Assembly (NCBI RefSeq): GCF_039386055.1
Contig: NZ_CP135012.1
Span: 84,287-148,286, forward strand
DNA from: Buchnera aphidicola (Greenidea ficicola)
GTDB taxonomy: Bacteria > Pseudomonadota > Gammaproteobacteria > Enterobacterales > Enterobacteriaceae
Length of the DNA: 64,000 nt
Reading direction: 5' to 3'
Shown here piece by piece: positions 50,267 through 60,253 of this stretch (within the stretch, counting starts at the first letter, position 1; every line of letters begins with the position of its first letter). Below the pieces are notes generated by a model. It had not been told where the DNA came from, did no database searches, and saw nothing but the letters and a program-made list of their open reading frames with translations. Position numbers and translations under genes: made by a program.

Positions 50267-51328
50267 ATGAATTTAAAATGTGGTTTAGTAGGTTTACCTA
50301 ATGTTGGTAAATCTACATTATTTAATAATTTAACTAAATTAAATGTTCCAGCTTTAAATTTTCCATTTTGTACTATTAAATCTAATATCGGAATTGTTCC
50401 TTATATTGATTCTAGATTGAATATTCTTGCTAAAATTTTTAATTCTAAAAAAATTATTTATAGTTATATAAAGTTTATAGATATTGCAGGTTTAGTTAAA
50501 GGAGCTTCAAAAGGAGAGGGGTTGGGAAATAAATTTTTAAATAATATAAAAAATGTTAATGTTATTATACATGTTGTTAGGTGTTTTAATGATAATAATA
50601 TTATTCATGTTAATGGGGTAGTTGATCCTTTAAGAGATATAAAAATTATTAATACGGAATTATTTAATTCTGATTATGTTCTTTGTGAAAGGATTTTAAA
50701 TAATTTAAATAAAAAAAAATTTTTTTCTAATGAAATTTATTTAAAACATTTTAATATTTTAAATAAATTTATTATTTTTTTAAAGAAAAAAGATATTTTT
50801 AAAAGATTTTTTTTAAATGATGAGGAAAATAATATTTTATCTAATTATAATTTTTTAACTATAAAACCTATGTTTTATTTATTAAATTTTAATTATTATG
50901 AAAATAATAATATTTTTTTAAATACATTAAAAAATTTTATTGATATTGATAAAAAATTAATTCTTCCTGTTTATTTAGATGTTTTTAAAAAAGATATTGT
51001 TATAAAAAATAAAATTAAAGAAAATAAATATTTTTTAAATTTGATTCAAAAATGTTTTGTTTTATTAAATTTAAATACTTTTTTTACTGTTGGAAAAAAA
51101 GAATCTAAATCTTGGTCTTTTTTAAAAAATAGCACTGCTGTAAACGTTGCAAGGATAATACATACTGATTTTAGTGTAGGTTTTATAAGAGTTAAAGTTA
51201 TTTCATATAAGGATTTTATTTTTTATAAAAATGAAAATAATTTAAGATTAGCTGGAAAAATAAGAATAGAAGGTAAAAATTATATTGTAAAAGATGGTGA
51301 TATTTTAAATTTTTTATTTAATGTTTAA
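50267..51328 (+). CDS. ychF: Ribosome-binding ATPase YchF
   Basis: Obg-family P-loop protein that prefers ATP and binds ribosomes, linked to redox stress responses. G1 is GLPNVGKST (9-17), G3 is DIAGLVKGASKGEGLGN, and the C-terminal TGS domain ends IVKDGDILNFLFNV as in E. coli. The G4-like NVNE motif reads NFNY, so the base-contacting Glu is changed. Length 353 versus 363. It is downstream of pth and converges on thrC through a hairpin. Confidence 0.95.
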   Translation: MNLKCGLVGLPNVGKSTLFNNLTKLNVPALNFPFCTIKSNIGIVPYIDSRLNILAKIFNSKKIIYSYIKFIDIAGLVKGASKGEGLGNKFLNNIKNVNVIIHVVRCFNDNNIIHVNGVVDPLRDIKIINTELFNSDYVLCERILNNLNKKKFFSNEIYLKHFNILNKFIIFLKKKDIFKRFFLNDEENNILSNYNFLTIKPMFYLLNFNYYENNNIFLNTLKNFIDIDKKLILPVYLDVFKKDIVIKNKIKENKYFLNLIQKCFVLLNLNTFFTVGKKESKSWSFLKNSTAVNVARIIHTDFSVGFIRVKVISYKDFIFYKNENNLRLAGKIRIEGKNYIVKDGDILNFLFNV

Positions 51329-51334
51329 AATTTT

Positions 51335-51364
51335 ATAGAGAAAAATAGTTATATTTTTCTCTAT
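51335..51364. terminator. Hairpin terminator between ychF and thrC
   Basis: Twelve bases ATAGAGAAAAAT (51335-51346) pair perfectly with 51353-51364 around AGTTAT. It sits midway between two convergent stop codons. A-tract and T-tract arms allow two-way function. Confidence 0.6.
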
Positions 51365-51383
51365 TATTAATAATAAATTTATT

Positions 51384-52673
51384 TTATTTTTCTAATAAAA
51401 ATTTTCTTAATTTTTTAAAATTTGGTTTCATTTCATATGATAGTGAATTTAAATTAGCTCTATTTTTAAGTTCAATAGGTAATTTTATTTTAACATTTAA
51501 TATTTTTTCTATAGTATTTTTGAATTTTGCTGGATGTGCTGTTCCTAAAAATAATCCATATTGTTTTTTGGTTATTTGATTTTTTAATAATTTATAAGCT
51601 ATTGCTGCATGAGGTTCAGAAATATATTTTTTTTTTTTAAGTTTTTTTAATGTTTTGATAGTAATTTTATCGTTTACGCTTCCATATCCTAGTTTTTTTA
51701 AAGACCATTTTTTTCTTTTAAATAATTCTTCTACTCTAGGCCAATTGTTTGGTTGGCTAATATCCATTGCATTAGAAATGGTTGATATAGTTTTTTTTGG
51801 GTCCCATTTTTTTGTTTTTAAAAATCTAGGGATTGTATCATTAGTATTTGTTGCTGCTATAAAAGATTTTATAGGTAATCCTAATGATTTTGATAATAAA
51901 CCTGCTGTTAAATTTCCAAAATTTCCACATGGAACAGAAATTACAAGATTTTTTTTATATTTTTTTGGAATTAATGCAAAAGCTTCGAAATAATAACAAA
52001 TTTGTGCTAATAATCTACTAATATTTATAGAATTTGCTGAATTTAATCCTTTTTTTTTTTTTAATTTTTTATCATTAAAAGCTTGTTTTACTAATGTTTG
52101 ACAATCATCAAAACTTCCTTTTATAGCTATTGTTTTTATATTTTCACCTAACGTACAAAATAATTTTTCTTGTAAAACACTTATTTTATTTTTTGGATAT
52201 AATATAACAATTTTTACATTTTTCATTTTATAAAATGCATGTGCTACTGCAGCTCCTGTATCACCTGAAGTTGCAGTTAATATTGTTACTAATTCATTTC
52301 CATTATTTAAATAAGATAATATTTGAGCCATAAATCTTGCTCCAAAATCTTTAAATGCTAAAGTAGGACCGTGGAATAATTCCAAGCAAGATATATTATT
52401 TGTAACAGGAACAATTTTTGGACCTTTAAAATAAAATGCTTTTTTTACATATTTTTTAAGATTGTTATATGGTATTTCTTTTCCGATAAACATTGATAAT
52501 ATTTTTGTACTTCTTTTAATGAAATTCATTTTTAATAGTTCTTTTAGATATTTTTTTTTTATTTTAGGTAGTTTATTTGGAAAAAATAGACCTTGATTAA
52601 ATCCTAGTCCTAATTTTACTGCTTTAGCGAAGCTTACTTTTTCTTTTTTTTTTTTTAAATTATATAATTTCAT
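51384..52673 (-). CDS. thrC: Threonine synthase
   Basis: PLP enzyme converting phosphohomoserine to threonine, the last step of the pathway. The PLP lysine is K108 in [19 protein letters not shown]. The phosphate-binding [12 protein letters not shown] and the [13 protein letters not shown] segment are intact. Length 429 versus 428. The gene overlaps thrB by four bases, completing thrA-thrB-thrC. Retaining the set in a tiny genome suggests threonine is provided to the host. Confidence 0.97.
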   Translation of the reverse strand: MKLYNLKKKKEKVSFAKAVKLGLGFNQGLFFPNKLPKIKKKYLKELLKMNFIKRSTKILSMFIGKEIPYNNLKKYVKKAFYFKGPKIVPVTNNISCLELFHGPTLAFKDFGARFMAQILSYLNNGNELVTILTATSGDTGAAVAHAFYKMKNVKIVILYPKNKISVLQEKLFCTLGENIKTIAIKGSFDDCQTLVKQAFNDKKLKKKKGLNSANSINISRLLAQICYYFEAFALIPKKYKKNLVISVPCGNFGNLTAGLLSKSLGLPIKSFIAATNTNDTIPRFLKTKKWDPKKTISTISNAMDISQPNNWPRVEELFKRKKWSLKKLGYGSVNDKITIKTLKKLKKKKYISEPHAAIAYKLLKNQITKKQYGLFLGTAHPAKFKNTIEKILNVKIKLPIELKNRANLNSLSYEMKPNFKKLRKFLLEK

Positions 52674-53596
52674 ATTATTCTTGATCCTTTAATATCTAAA
52701 TTACAAATATGAACAAATCCTTTTTTGTTTTGTAAATAATTTTTTTTTAACCATTTTTTTATTTTTTTTGCTGTATTAATATTATTACATATAGCAAATA
52801 AACTAGGACCAGATCCTGATATTCCGCATTTTAATGCTCCTATTTTTTTTATTTTTTTTTTTGATTTTTTAAATTTTGGTAATAAATTTATTCTATAAGG
52901 TTCTGCTATTATATCTTTTAATACTTTAATTGCTAATTTTTCTTGCATAGTATATGAAGCGTGAATAAAGCTTGCTAAGTATTTATTTTGTTTTATAAAA
53001 ATATTTTTTTTATATTTTTTTGGTAATATTGATCTTGATTTTTCAGTAGAAACTTTTGTTCCTGGCCAAGCTATTATCCATAACCATTTTTTAAAAGTTG
53101 GAATATTTTGACTAATAATATTCATTTCATTAATTATTAATTGCATTCCTCCTAAATATGATGGAGCTACATTATCATAATGTATACTTCCTGATATTTT
53201 TCCTTCTAAATTTCCCATAAGATTTAATAATTGGTTATTATTTAGTGGTTTTTTACAAAATATATTTATTGCATGTAAACTAGATACTATAGAACATGCA
53301 CTAGATCCTAATCCAGAACCAATAGGCATATTTTTTTTTAATATCATTTTTATATTTATTTTTTTTTTAATTTTTTTACAAAATAATTTCCAAGCTTTCC
53401 AAATAATATTTTTAAATATATTTTTTGGTAATTGATAAGAAAATTTTCCAGTAATTATTAAATTAAATTTTTTTGAATTTTTAATTGTTACAATATCTCC
53501 TAATAATGTTCCATCGATTGGTTTTATAGCGACACCTAAAATATCAAATCCAACATTAATATTTCCAATTGAAGCAGGAGCGTAAATTTTTATCAT
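52670..53596 (-). CDS. thrB: Homoserine kinase
   Basis: GHMP-family kinase phosphorylating homoserine. The ATP loop is [14 protein letters not shown] (91-104). [16 protein letters not shown] marks the N terminus, and the C-terminal [13 protein letters not shown] is intact. Length 308 versus 310. It lies 11 bp after thrA, and its stop overlaps the thrC start. Confidence 0.96.
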   Translation of the reverse strand: MIKIYAPASIGNINVGFDILGVAIKPIDGTLLGDIVTIKNSKKFNLIITGKFSYQLPKNIFKNIIWKAWKLFCKKIKKKINIKMILKKNMPIGSGLGSSACSIVSSLHAINIFCKKPLNNNQLLNLMGNLEGKISGSIHYDNVAPSYLGGMQLIINEMNIISQNIPTFKKWLWIIAWPGTKVSTEKSRSILPKKYKKNIFIKQNKYLASFIHASYTMQEKLAIKVLKDIIAEPYRINLLPKFKKSKKKIKKIGALKCGISGSGPSLFAICNNINTAKKIKKWLKKNYLQNKKGFVHICNLDIKGSRII

Positions 53597-53607
53597 TTTT
53601 TTTCCTT

Positions 53608-56049
53608 TTATGATAATATTTTTAATAAATCATTAAAAATTCCAGAAGCTGTTACATTATTTCCTGCTCCGTAACCTTTAATTACTAAAGGGATAGGGTT
53701 ATAATATTTACTATAAAATGCTAATGCATTTTCTCCATTTTTAACTGTATATAAAGGGTTTTTTTTTTTTATTTTTTTTAATTTTATATAACATTTTCCA
53801 TTTGATTTAATAGTTCCTACATAACGTAATACTTTTTTTTCTTTTTTTGTTTTTTTAAATAATTTTAAGAAATATTTATCTAATTTTGGTAATTTTTTCA
53901 TAAATTCTTTTTTTTTTTTAATTTTATGAAATTTTTTTGGTAATATTGGTTGGATATTTATATCTTTTAATTCTATTTTATAACCTATTTCTCTTGCTAA
54001 AATTAATATTTTTCTAGATACATCAATTCCTAATAAATCATCTTTAGGATTTGGTTCTGTAAATCCCATTTTTATTGCCATTTTAGTTGCTTTAGATATT
54101 GTTATTTTATTATTTAATTTTCCAAAAATGTAAGATAGTGAACCTGATAAAATTCCTGTAATTTTTTTTATTTTGTTTCCTACTTGCATTAAGTTTTTTA
54201 CGGTTTCTATGATCGGTAAACCAGCTCCTACATTTGTTTCATATAAAAATTTTTTTTTGTTTTTTTTTGTAATTTTTCTAATTTTATTATAATTTTTTAT
54301 ACTAAATGTGTTAAAAGTTTTATTTGATGTAATTATATTAAATTTTTTTTTTGCTAATTTTTTATATTTTTTAGATAGTGAATCACTAGAAGTGCAATCT
54401 ATTATTACAGGGTTTAAAAAATTTTTTTTTTTTTTAAATTTTATTATTTTTTTTAATTTAAATTTTTTTTTAGATTGTAAAAGTTTTTTTTTCCAATTAT
54501 TTAATTTTAATTTTTTTTTATTTATTAATATTTTTTTTGAATTTGCGATACAGTATATTTTAATTTTAATTTTTTTTTTTTTAATTTTTTTTTTTTGTTT
54601 TTTAATTTGTTTTAATAAAGCGCTTCCTACTCCTCCTACTCCTATTAAAAATATTTCTAATATTTTTTTTTTATTAAATAATGAATTATGTATTTTTTGA
54701 GTAATTTTTATTGTGTATTTTTTTTTAATTATAAATGATATTGAATATTTTGATGATTCTTGAATTATATGTATAATTTTATTATTTATATTTAATAAAG
54801 AATTTAAAATTTTTGTATAAATATTTTTTTTTTTATTTAAATTATAACCTATAATTGATATTATAGATAAATTATTATTTATTTTTATTTTTTTTTTTTT
54901 AATTTTTATTTTTTTAATAAGAAAATTTTTTGTTAGATTAAGATCTTTTTTTTTGATATAAAATATTATATTTTTTGTGTTATTTTTTTTTGTTGATAAT
55001 ATTGACCAAATATTAAATTTATTTAAAAATAATAATATTTCTTTTAATATTTTAATTATTTTTTTTTTATTTTTTTGTTTTATTTTTAATTGAAATATGT
55101 TGTTAAGATATGTAACACCTTTAATTTTTTTTTTATTTTTTTTATTTATTATTTTATTATTACTAATTAATGTTCCTTTTGAATTTATATTTAAAGTATT
55201 TTTGATAACACAAGGAATATTTAAATTGTAAATTGGTTGAATTGTTTTTTGATGTAATATTTTTGCACCAAAATAAGATAATTCTATAGCTTCTTTATAG
55301 TTCATTGATGATATTAAATTTGTTTTTTTTATTTTTTTTGGATCACTAGTGTATATTCCATTTACATCAGTCCAAATTTCACAACATTTTGCTTTTAAAC
55401 AAGCTGTTAAAATAGAAGCAGAGTAGTCAGATCCGTTTCTTCCTAATAATATCATTTCTTTTTTTTTGTTACCAGCTATAAAACCAGGCATTAAAATTAT
55501 ATTTTTATTTTTTATATTTATTTTTTTAAATTTTTTAGAAGATTTTTTTATATTTGCAATGGATTCAATATGGTTTCCTTTGCAAGATATTTTTTTAACT
55601 GGATCGATAATAGTAATATTATTTTTTTTTGATTTTAGTAATAAATACATAATATTTATTGAAAAGTTTTCTCCTTTAGATAATATATATGAATATATTT
55701 TTTTTGGGCATTTTTTAAATTTATATATATTTTTAAATATTTTTTTTAAATGTTTTATTTCTATTTTAATAAATTTTATTATTTTTTTTTTTAAAAAGTT
55801 TTTTTTTTTTATTTTTATATGTTTTATAATATTAATAATAATATTATTAATATTATTTATATATGTAATAAAATTTTTTTTTTTTTTACATGTTTTTATT
55901 ATTTTATCTAAATAATTAGTTATTTTTTCAGGAGCTGATAATACTATTCCAAGTTTATTTTTTTTTATTTTTTTTTTTATTATTTTTTTTATGTGTAAAA
56001 ATTTTTTTCCATTAGATAAAGATGTTCCTCCAAACTTTAATATTTTCAT
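53608..56049 (-). CDS. thrA: Bifunctional aspartokinase I/homoserine dehydrogenase I
   Basis: Performs the first and third steps from aspartate to threonine. Aspartokinase: KFGGTS (5-10), [18 protein letters not shown] (201-218), [14 protein letters not shown]. Two ACT-like regions follow; the first (about 318-370) has lost the E. coli SGPGM and QSSSEYSI segments, while the second keeps [10 protein letters not shown] (430-439). Homoserine dehydrogenase: [12 protein letters not shown] (468-479), [39 protein letters not shown]. Length 813 versus 820. Threonine feedback is probably weakened. Heads thrABC; no leader peptide is seen. Confidence 0.96.
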   Translation of the reverse strand: MKILKFGGTSLSNGKKFLHIKKIIKKKIKKNKLGIVLSAPEKITNYLDKIIKTCKKKKNFITYINNINNIIINIIKHIKIKKKNFLKKKIIKFIKIEIKHLKKIFKNIYKFKKCPKKIYSYILSKGENFSINIMYLLLKSKKNNITIIDPVKKISCKGNHIESIANIKKSSKKFKKINIKNKNIILMPGFIAGNKKKEMILLGRNGSDYSASILTACLKAKCCEIWTDVNGIYTSDPKKIKKTNLISSMNYKEAIELSYFGAKILHQKTIQPIYNLNIPCVIKNTLNINSKGTLISNNKIINKKNKKKIKGVTYLNNIFQLKIKQKNKKKIIKILKEILLFLNKFNIWSILSTKKNNTKNIIFYIKKKDLNLTKNFLIKKIKIKKKKIKINNNLSIISIIGYNLNKKKNIYTKILNSLLNINNKIIHIIQESSKYSISFIIKKKYTIKITQKIHNSLFNKKKILEIFLIGVGGVGSALLKQIKKQKKKIKKKKIKIKIYCIANSKKILINKKKLKLNNWKKKLLQSKKKFKLKKIIKFKKKKNFLNPVIIDCTSSDSLSKKYKKLAKKKFNIITSNKTFNTFSIKNYNKIRKITKKNKKKFLYETNVGAGLPIIETVKNLMQVGNKIKKITGILSGSLSYIFGKLNNKITISKATKMAIKMGFTEPNPKDDLLGIDVSRKILILAREIGYKIELKDINIQPILPKKFHKIKKKKEFMKKLPKLDKYFLKLFKKTKKEKKVLRYVGTIKSNGKCYIKLKKIKKKNPLYTVKNGENALAFYSKYYNPIPLVIKGYGAGNNVTASGIFNDLLKILS

Positions 56050-56190
56050 TATTTTTCCTTAATATATAATATAGTTATTTATTTTAATTGATGTTAAAAT
56101 ATTTTATTAAGATTTATTTTAAAATATTTTAATAAAATTATATAATAATAAATTTTAAAGCTTTTATAATATAATTTATTAGTAAACATT
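56050..56190. other. Divergent thrA/hpt intergenic region
   Basis: 141 bp, nearly all A/T. It holds symmetrical TTAAAATATTTTA-type elements (about 56092-56135) but no Thr/Ile-rich leader frame and no GC stem with T-run, so the enterobacterial thr attenuator appears to be absent. Promoters for thrABC and hpt must be here but cannot be singled out. Confidence 0.45.
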
Positions 56191-56718
56191 ATGAAAAATT
56201 CTATTCAAATAGTAATTTCTAAAAAGAAGATTTATAAACGTGTTATTGAATTAGGAAAACAAATTACTAGTAATTATCAAAATAGTCAACAAAATATGAT
56301 TTTAGTTGGTTTATTGCGAGGTTCTTTTATTTTTATTGCTGATTTGTGTAGAAATATTAATATTAATCATAAAATTGATTTTATGACTATTTCTAGTTAT
56401 GGAAATAATAAATATTCTTCTGGAGATGTAAAAATATTAAAAGATTTAAATGAAGATATTTTTAATAAAAATGTTTTAATTGTTGAAGATATTATAGATT
56501 CAGGAAAAACTTTATTTAAAGTATTAGAAATTTTAAAATTAAGAAAACCTCGTTCTTTATCTATTTGTACTTTGTTGTATAAATCTAATGCAAGAAATGT
56601 AAATATTAATATTGATTATTTTGGTTTTTCTGTTTCAAATGATTTTTTTGTTGGATATGGTATTGATTATTCTCAATATTATAGAAATTTACCTTATATT
56701 GCTAAATTAAGGTTTTAA
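56191..56718 (+). CDS. hpt: Hypoxanthine phosphoribosyltransferase
   Basis: Salvages hypoxanthine (and guanine) to nucleotides using PRPP from Prs. The PRPP motif [14 protein letters not shown] and the [16 protein letters not shown] loop are clear, with [10 protein letters not shown] and the base-site [18 protein letters not shown] near the end. Length 175 versus 178. It is a single gene before truA. Purine salvage fits a symbiont fed by its host. Confidence 0.96.
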   Translation: MKNSIQIVISKKKIYKRVIELGKQITSNYQNSQQNMILVGLLRGSFIFIADLCRNININHKIDFMTISSYGNNKYSSGDVKILKDLNEDIFNKNVLIVEDIIDSGKTLFKVLEILKLRKPRSLSICTLLYKSNARNVNINIDYFGFSVSNDFFVGYGIDYSQYYRNLPYIAKLRF

Positions 56719-56757
56719 TTTATATTTTTAATAATAAATATTTAGAAATTAATTATT

Positions 56758-57561
56758 ATGAGTTATTTTATGGATAAAATAAAAATTGCTTTATGTATTG
56801 AATATAATGGTAAAAATTTTTATGGTTGGCAAAAACAAAAAAAATTTAGAAATACTGTACAAGAAAATGTTGAATCTGTTTTGTCTATTATTGCTAAACA
56901 TACTGTTAAAATTTTTGGTTCTGGAAGAACAGATTCTGGTGTTCATAGTATTGGTCAAATAGCACATTTTTATACTAATTCTAAAAGAAATATTTCAGAT
57001 TGGGTAAAAGGTTCTAATTTTTATTTACCAAAAGATATTTCTATCAAATGGGCTATGCAAGTTCCTTTTTATTTTCATGCTAAAAATAGTGCATTATTTA
57101 GACATTATAAATATGTTATATATAATAAAAAATATAGAACTTCTATTTTTAAAAATTTATCATTACATGTTAATAATATACTTGATATAGATTTGATGAA
57201 TTTTTCTGGTAAATTTTTAATTGGAGAAAATAATTTTTTTTCTTTTAAATCTAAAGGTTGTCAATCTTTAAGTAATTATAGAAATGTTATTTATTTTAAT
57301 GTTTATCGTTTAGGTTCTTTAGTTATAATTGATATTATAGCTAATTCTTTTTTATATAATATGGTAAGAAATATTGTTGGTTGTTTAATTGATATAGGAA
57401 AATATAAAAAAGATAAATTTTATATTAAAAATTTATTAAAAATAAAAATAAAAAAAATGTCTTTTAAAGCATCATCTTCTGGTTTGTATTTATTTCATGT
57501 TTATTATCCTCCTATTTTTAATTTTCCTAAGTTTGATAATAATTTTAATGTTTTTTTTTAA
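56758..57561 (+). CDS. truA: tRNA pseudouridine(38-40) synthase
   Basis: Forms pseudouridine at positions 38-40 of tRNA anticodon arms. The catalytic Asp is in GSGRTDSGVHSIGQIAHF. Other matches are IEYNGKNFYGWQKQ, FHAKNSALFRHYKYVIYN and FLYNMVRNIVGCLIDIG. Length 267 versus 270. An alternative start at the fifth codon (ATG 56770) is possible. Gene order then jumps straight to secA; I recall mrcB lying between them in Buchnera, and it is absent here. Confidence 0.95.
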   Translation: MSYFMDKIKIALCIEYNGKNFYGWQKQKKFRNTVQENVESVLSIIAKHTVKIFGSGRTDSGVHSIGQIAHFYTNSKRNISDWVKGSNFYLPKDISIKWAMQVPFYFHAKNSALFRHYKYVIYNKKYRTSIFKNLSLHVNNILDIDLMNFSGKFLIGENNFFSFKSKGCQSLSNYRNVIYFNVYRLGSLVIIDIIANSFLYNMVRNIVGCLIDIGKYKKDKFYIKNLLKIKIKKMSFKASSSGLYLFHVYYPPIFNFPKFDNNFNVFF

Positions 57562-57630
57562 AATTATATTTTTAAAATGTATTTATATTTAAATATATTT
57601 TAACTTTATAGAAAAATATGAGAATTTAAC

Positions 57631-60141
57631 ATGTTTAAAGAAATATTAAATAATTTTTTTTATAATAATAATGATTATATATTAAAAAAATTTAATAAAA
57701 TTGTTTCTTATATTAATAGTATAGAATCTGATTTTGAAAAATTAAATAATAAACAATTAAGAGAAAAAACTGTTTATTTTAAAAAATTATTACATAATGG
57801 TGAAAATTTAGATCATATATTACCTGAAGCTTATGCAACAGTAAGAGAAGCAAGTAAAAGAGTTTTTGGAATGCGACATTTTGATGTTCAAATTCTTGGA
57901 GGTATTGTATTACATAAAAATTGTATTGCAGAAATGCAAACTGGAGAAGGAAAAACTTTAACTTCTACTTTACCTGCTTATTTAAATGCTTTAAGTAATA
58001 AAGGTGTTCATATAGTTACTATGAATGATTATTTAGCAAAAAGAGATGCAAAAAAAAATAAACCTTTATTTGAATTTTTAGGTTTAAAAGTAGGTTTAAA
58101 TTTATCAAATATGTCTATTGAAGAAAAAAGAAAAGCATATTCTGCAGATATTACTTATGCTACAAATAATGAATATGGTTTTGATTATTTAAAAGATAAT
58201 ATGGTTTTTTCTAAAAAAGATAAAGTTCAAAGATCATTAAATTATGCAATAATTGATGAAGTGGATTCGATATTAATAGATGAAGCAAGAACCCCTTTAA
58301 TTATTTCTGGTTCTTTAAATAATAATAATTTTTTTTATAAAAAGATTAATAAATTTATTATACCAAAATTAATTTTACAAGGTTATGAGAATGAAAAAGT
58401 TATTAATTTTTTTGGAGATTTTATTATTAATAAAAAATATAAACAATTATATTTAACAGAATTAGGTTTTAAAAAAATAGAAAGGTTATTGATAAAATAT
58501 AATTTTATTTCTAATAAATATTTATTATATAGTAATTCTAATATTTTTTTATTTTCTTGTATTTTATCTTTATTAAGAGCTCATTATTTATATTTTAAAA
58601 ATGTTGATTATATTGTAAAAAAAAAAAAAATAATAATAGTTGATGAGCACACTGGAAGAATAGCTATAGGTCGTCGTTGGTCAGATGGATTACATCAATC
58701 TATTGAAGCTAAAGAAAATGTTGATATTAAAAATGAAAATAAATTATTAGCTTCTATTACTTTTCAAAATTATTTTTTGTTATATAAAAAATTATGTGGA
58801 ATGACAGGTACAGCTGAAACAGAATTTTATGAGTTTTTATTCGTTTATAATTTAAATACAGTTATTATACCTACTAATTTACCTATGATTAGGAAAGATA
58901 TGCCAGATTTGGTATATTTAACTAAAAAAGAGAAATTTAATGCTATTATTTTTGCTATATTATCTTGTGTTAAAATTAAACAACCTGTTCTAGTAGGAAC
59001 AATATCTATTGAGCAATCTGAAATAATTTCTAAAAAGTTAAAAATTTTAGGAATAAAACATAATGTTTTAAATGCTAAATTTCATGATAAAGAAGCAGAT
59101 ATTATTTCGCAAGCTGGAAAAATAGGAGCGGTTACAATAGCTACAAATATTGCCGGAAGAGGTATTGATATTATTTTAGGTGGTTGTAAAAAAAAAAAAA
59201 AAAATAAAAATAATTGTAGTTGTTTTATTAAAAAATGGGATAAAAAAAATAAATTTGTTTTAAATGTAGGAGGTTTACATGTTATTGGAACAGAGCGTCA
59301 TGAATCTCGTAGAATAGATAATCAATTAAGGGGTAGATCTGGAAGACAAGGAGATGTTGGATCTTCTCAATTTTATTTATCTTTAGAAGATTCGCTTATG
59401 AAAATTTTTATTTCAAATAAAATGAAGTTTTTTTTTAGAAATTTAGGAATAAATTTTGGTGAATTTATTACACATCCATGGATAAATAAAATTATTGAAA
59501 AAGCTCAAAATAAAATTGAACAAAAAAATTTTGATTTGCGAAAACAACTTTTAGATTATGATAATATTTATAATAAACAACGTATTGTTATTTATAAATA
59601 TAGAAATTTTTTATTAAAATCAAAAAATATTAATGATATTATTAATAAAATTTTACATGATGTTATAAATAGTATCATTAATAAATTTTTTAATAAATAT
59701 ATTTATAAAAAAAAAAAAAATATTTTAAATTTTAAAAAATATCTAAAAAAAAATTTTAATATTGTTTTTTTAAATATTCAAACTTATAATTTTAAAATTT
59801 TTAAAAAAAAATTATTTAAAAATATATTTATTAATGCAAATTTAAATTTATTTTATAAAGAAAAAATAATTGGTTTAAAAAATATTAAAAGAATTAAAAA
59901 ATTTTTTATAATAAAAATTTTAGATGATTTTTGGACAGATCATTTAATTAATATGGAAAATTTACGTCAAAATATTAATTTAAGATCTTATGCTCAAAAA
60001 GATCCAAAACAAGAATATATTAAAGAATCTTTTTATATGTTTACTTCTATGTTGAAAACTTTTAAATATGAATTAATTTCTTTTTTGATAAAAACTGATG
60101 TATCATTTTTAAAAAGTGATAATTTTTTTTATAATAGATAA
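57631..60141 (+). CDS. secA: Protein translocase ATPase SecA, without C-terminal zinc domain
   Basis: Motor driving preproteins through SecYEG. NBD1 has MQTGEGKTL (Walker A, about 107-115) and the DEVDSILIDEARTPL region; NBD2 has ATNIAGRGIDIILGG and GTERHESRRIDNQLRGRSGRQGD. The helical scaffold ends DDFWTDHLINMENLRQNINLRSYAQKDPKQEYIKESF. At 836 residues against 901 in E. coli it stops soon after, lacking the linker and Cys-rich zinc/SecB-binding tail. A segment between GGC and KWDKK in NBD2 is shortened and contains a 17-A tract. Confidence 0.96.
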   Translation: MFKEILNNFFYNNNDYILKKFNKIVSYINSIESDFEKLNNKQLREKTVYFKKLLHNGENLDHILPEAYATVREASKRVFGMRHFDVQILGGIVLHKNCIAEMQTGEGKTLTSTLPAYLNALSNKGVHIVTMNDYLAKRDAKKNKPLFEFLGLKVGLNLSNMSIEEKRKAYSADITYATNNEYGFDYLKDNMVFSKKDKVQRSLNYAIIDEVDSILIDEARTPLIISGSLNNNNFFYKKINKFIIPKLILQGYENEKVINFFGDFIINKKYKQLYLTELGFKKIERLLIKYNFISNKYLLYSNSNIFLFSCILSLLRAHYLYFKNVDYIVKKKKIIIVDEHTGRIAIGRRWSDGLHQSIEAKENVDIKNENKLLASITFQNYFLLYKKLCGMTGTAETEFYEFLFVYNLNTVIIPTNLPMIRKDMPDLVYLTKKEKFNAIIFAILSCVKIKQPVLVGTISIEQSEIISKKLKILGIKHNVLNAKFHDKEADIISQAGKIGAVTIATNIAGRGIDIILGGCKKKKKNKNNCSCFIKKWDKKNKFVLNVGGLHVIGTERHESRRIDNQLRGRSGRQGDVGSSQFYLSLEDSLMKIFISNKMKFFFRNLGINFGEFITHPWINKIIEKAQNKIEQKNFDLRKQLLDYDNIYNKQRIVIYKYRNFLLKSKNINDIINKILHDVINSIINKFFNKYIYKKKKNILNFKKYLKKNFNIVFLNIQTYNFKIFKKKLFKNIFINANLNLFYKEKIIGLKNIKRIKKFFIIKILDDFWTDHLINMENLRQNINLRSYAQKDPKQEYIKESFYMFTSMLKTFKYELISFLIKTDVSFLKSDNFFYNR

Positions 60142-60253
60142 TTTTTATAAATATTAAATATAATTTTAATTTATTAATGATTTGTTTTTAAAATATAAAC
60201 AATATATATATTAAGTAAATGAAATAATTTTATATATATTTAGGATATTAAAG
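60142..60253. other. secA/aceE intergenic region
   Basis: 112 bp of A/T-rich sequence. No pdhR-like gene or operator is recognisable, and mutT/guaC-type genes recalled between these loci in Buchnera are absent. A TAGGA-like ribosome binding site (about 60240-60244) precedes aceE. Confidence 0.4.

Noticed and set aside
56050-56190. thr operon attenuator
   Set aside because: There is no leader frame rich in Thr/Ile and no GC stem plus T-run; the symmetrical A/T elements are of a kind expected by chance.
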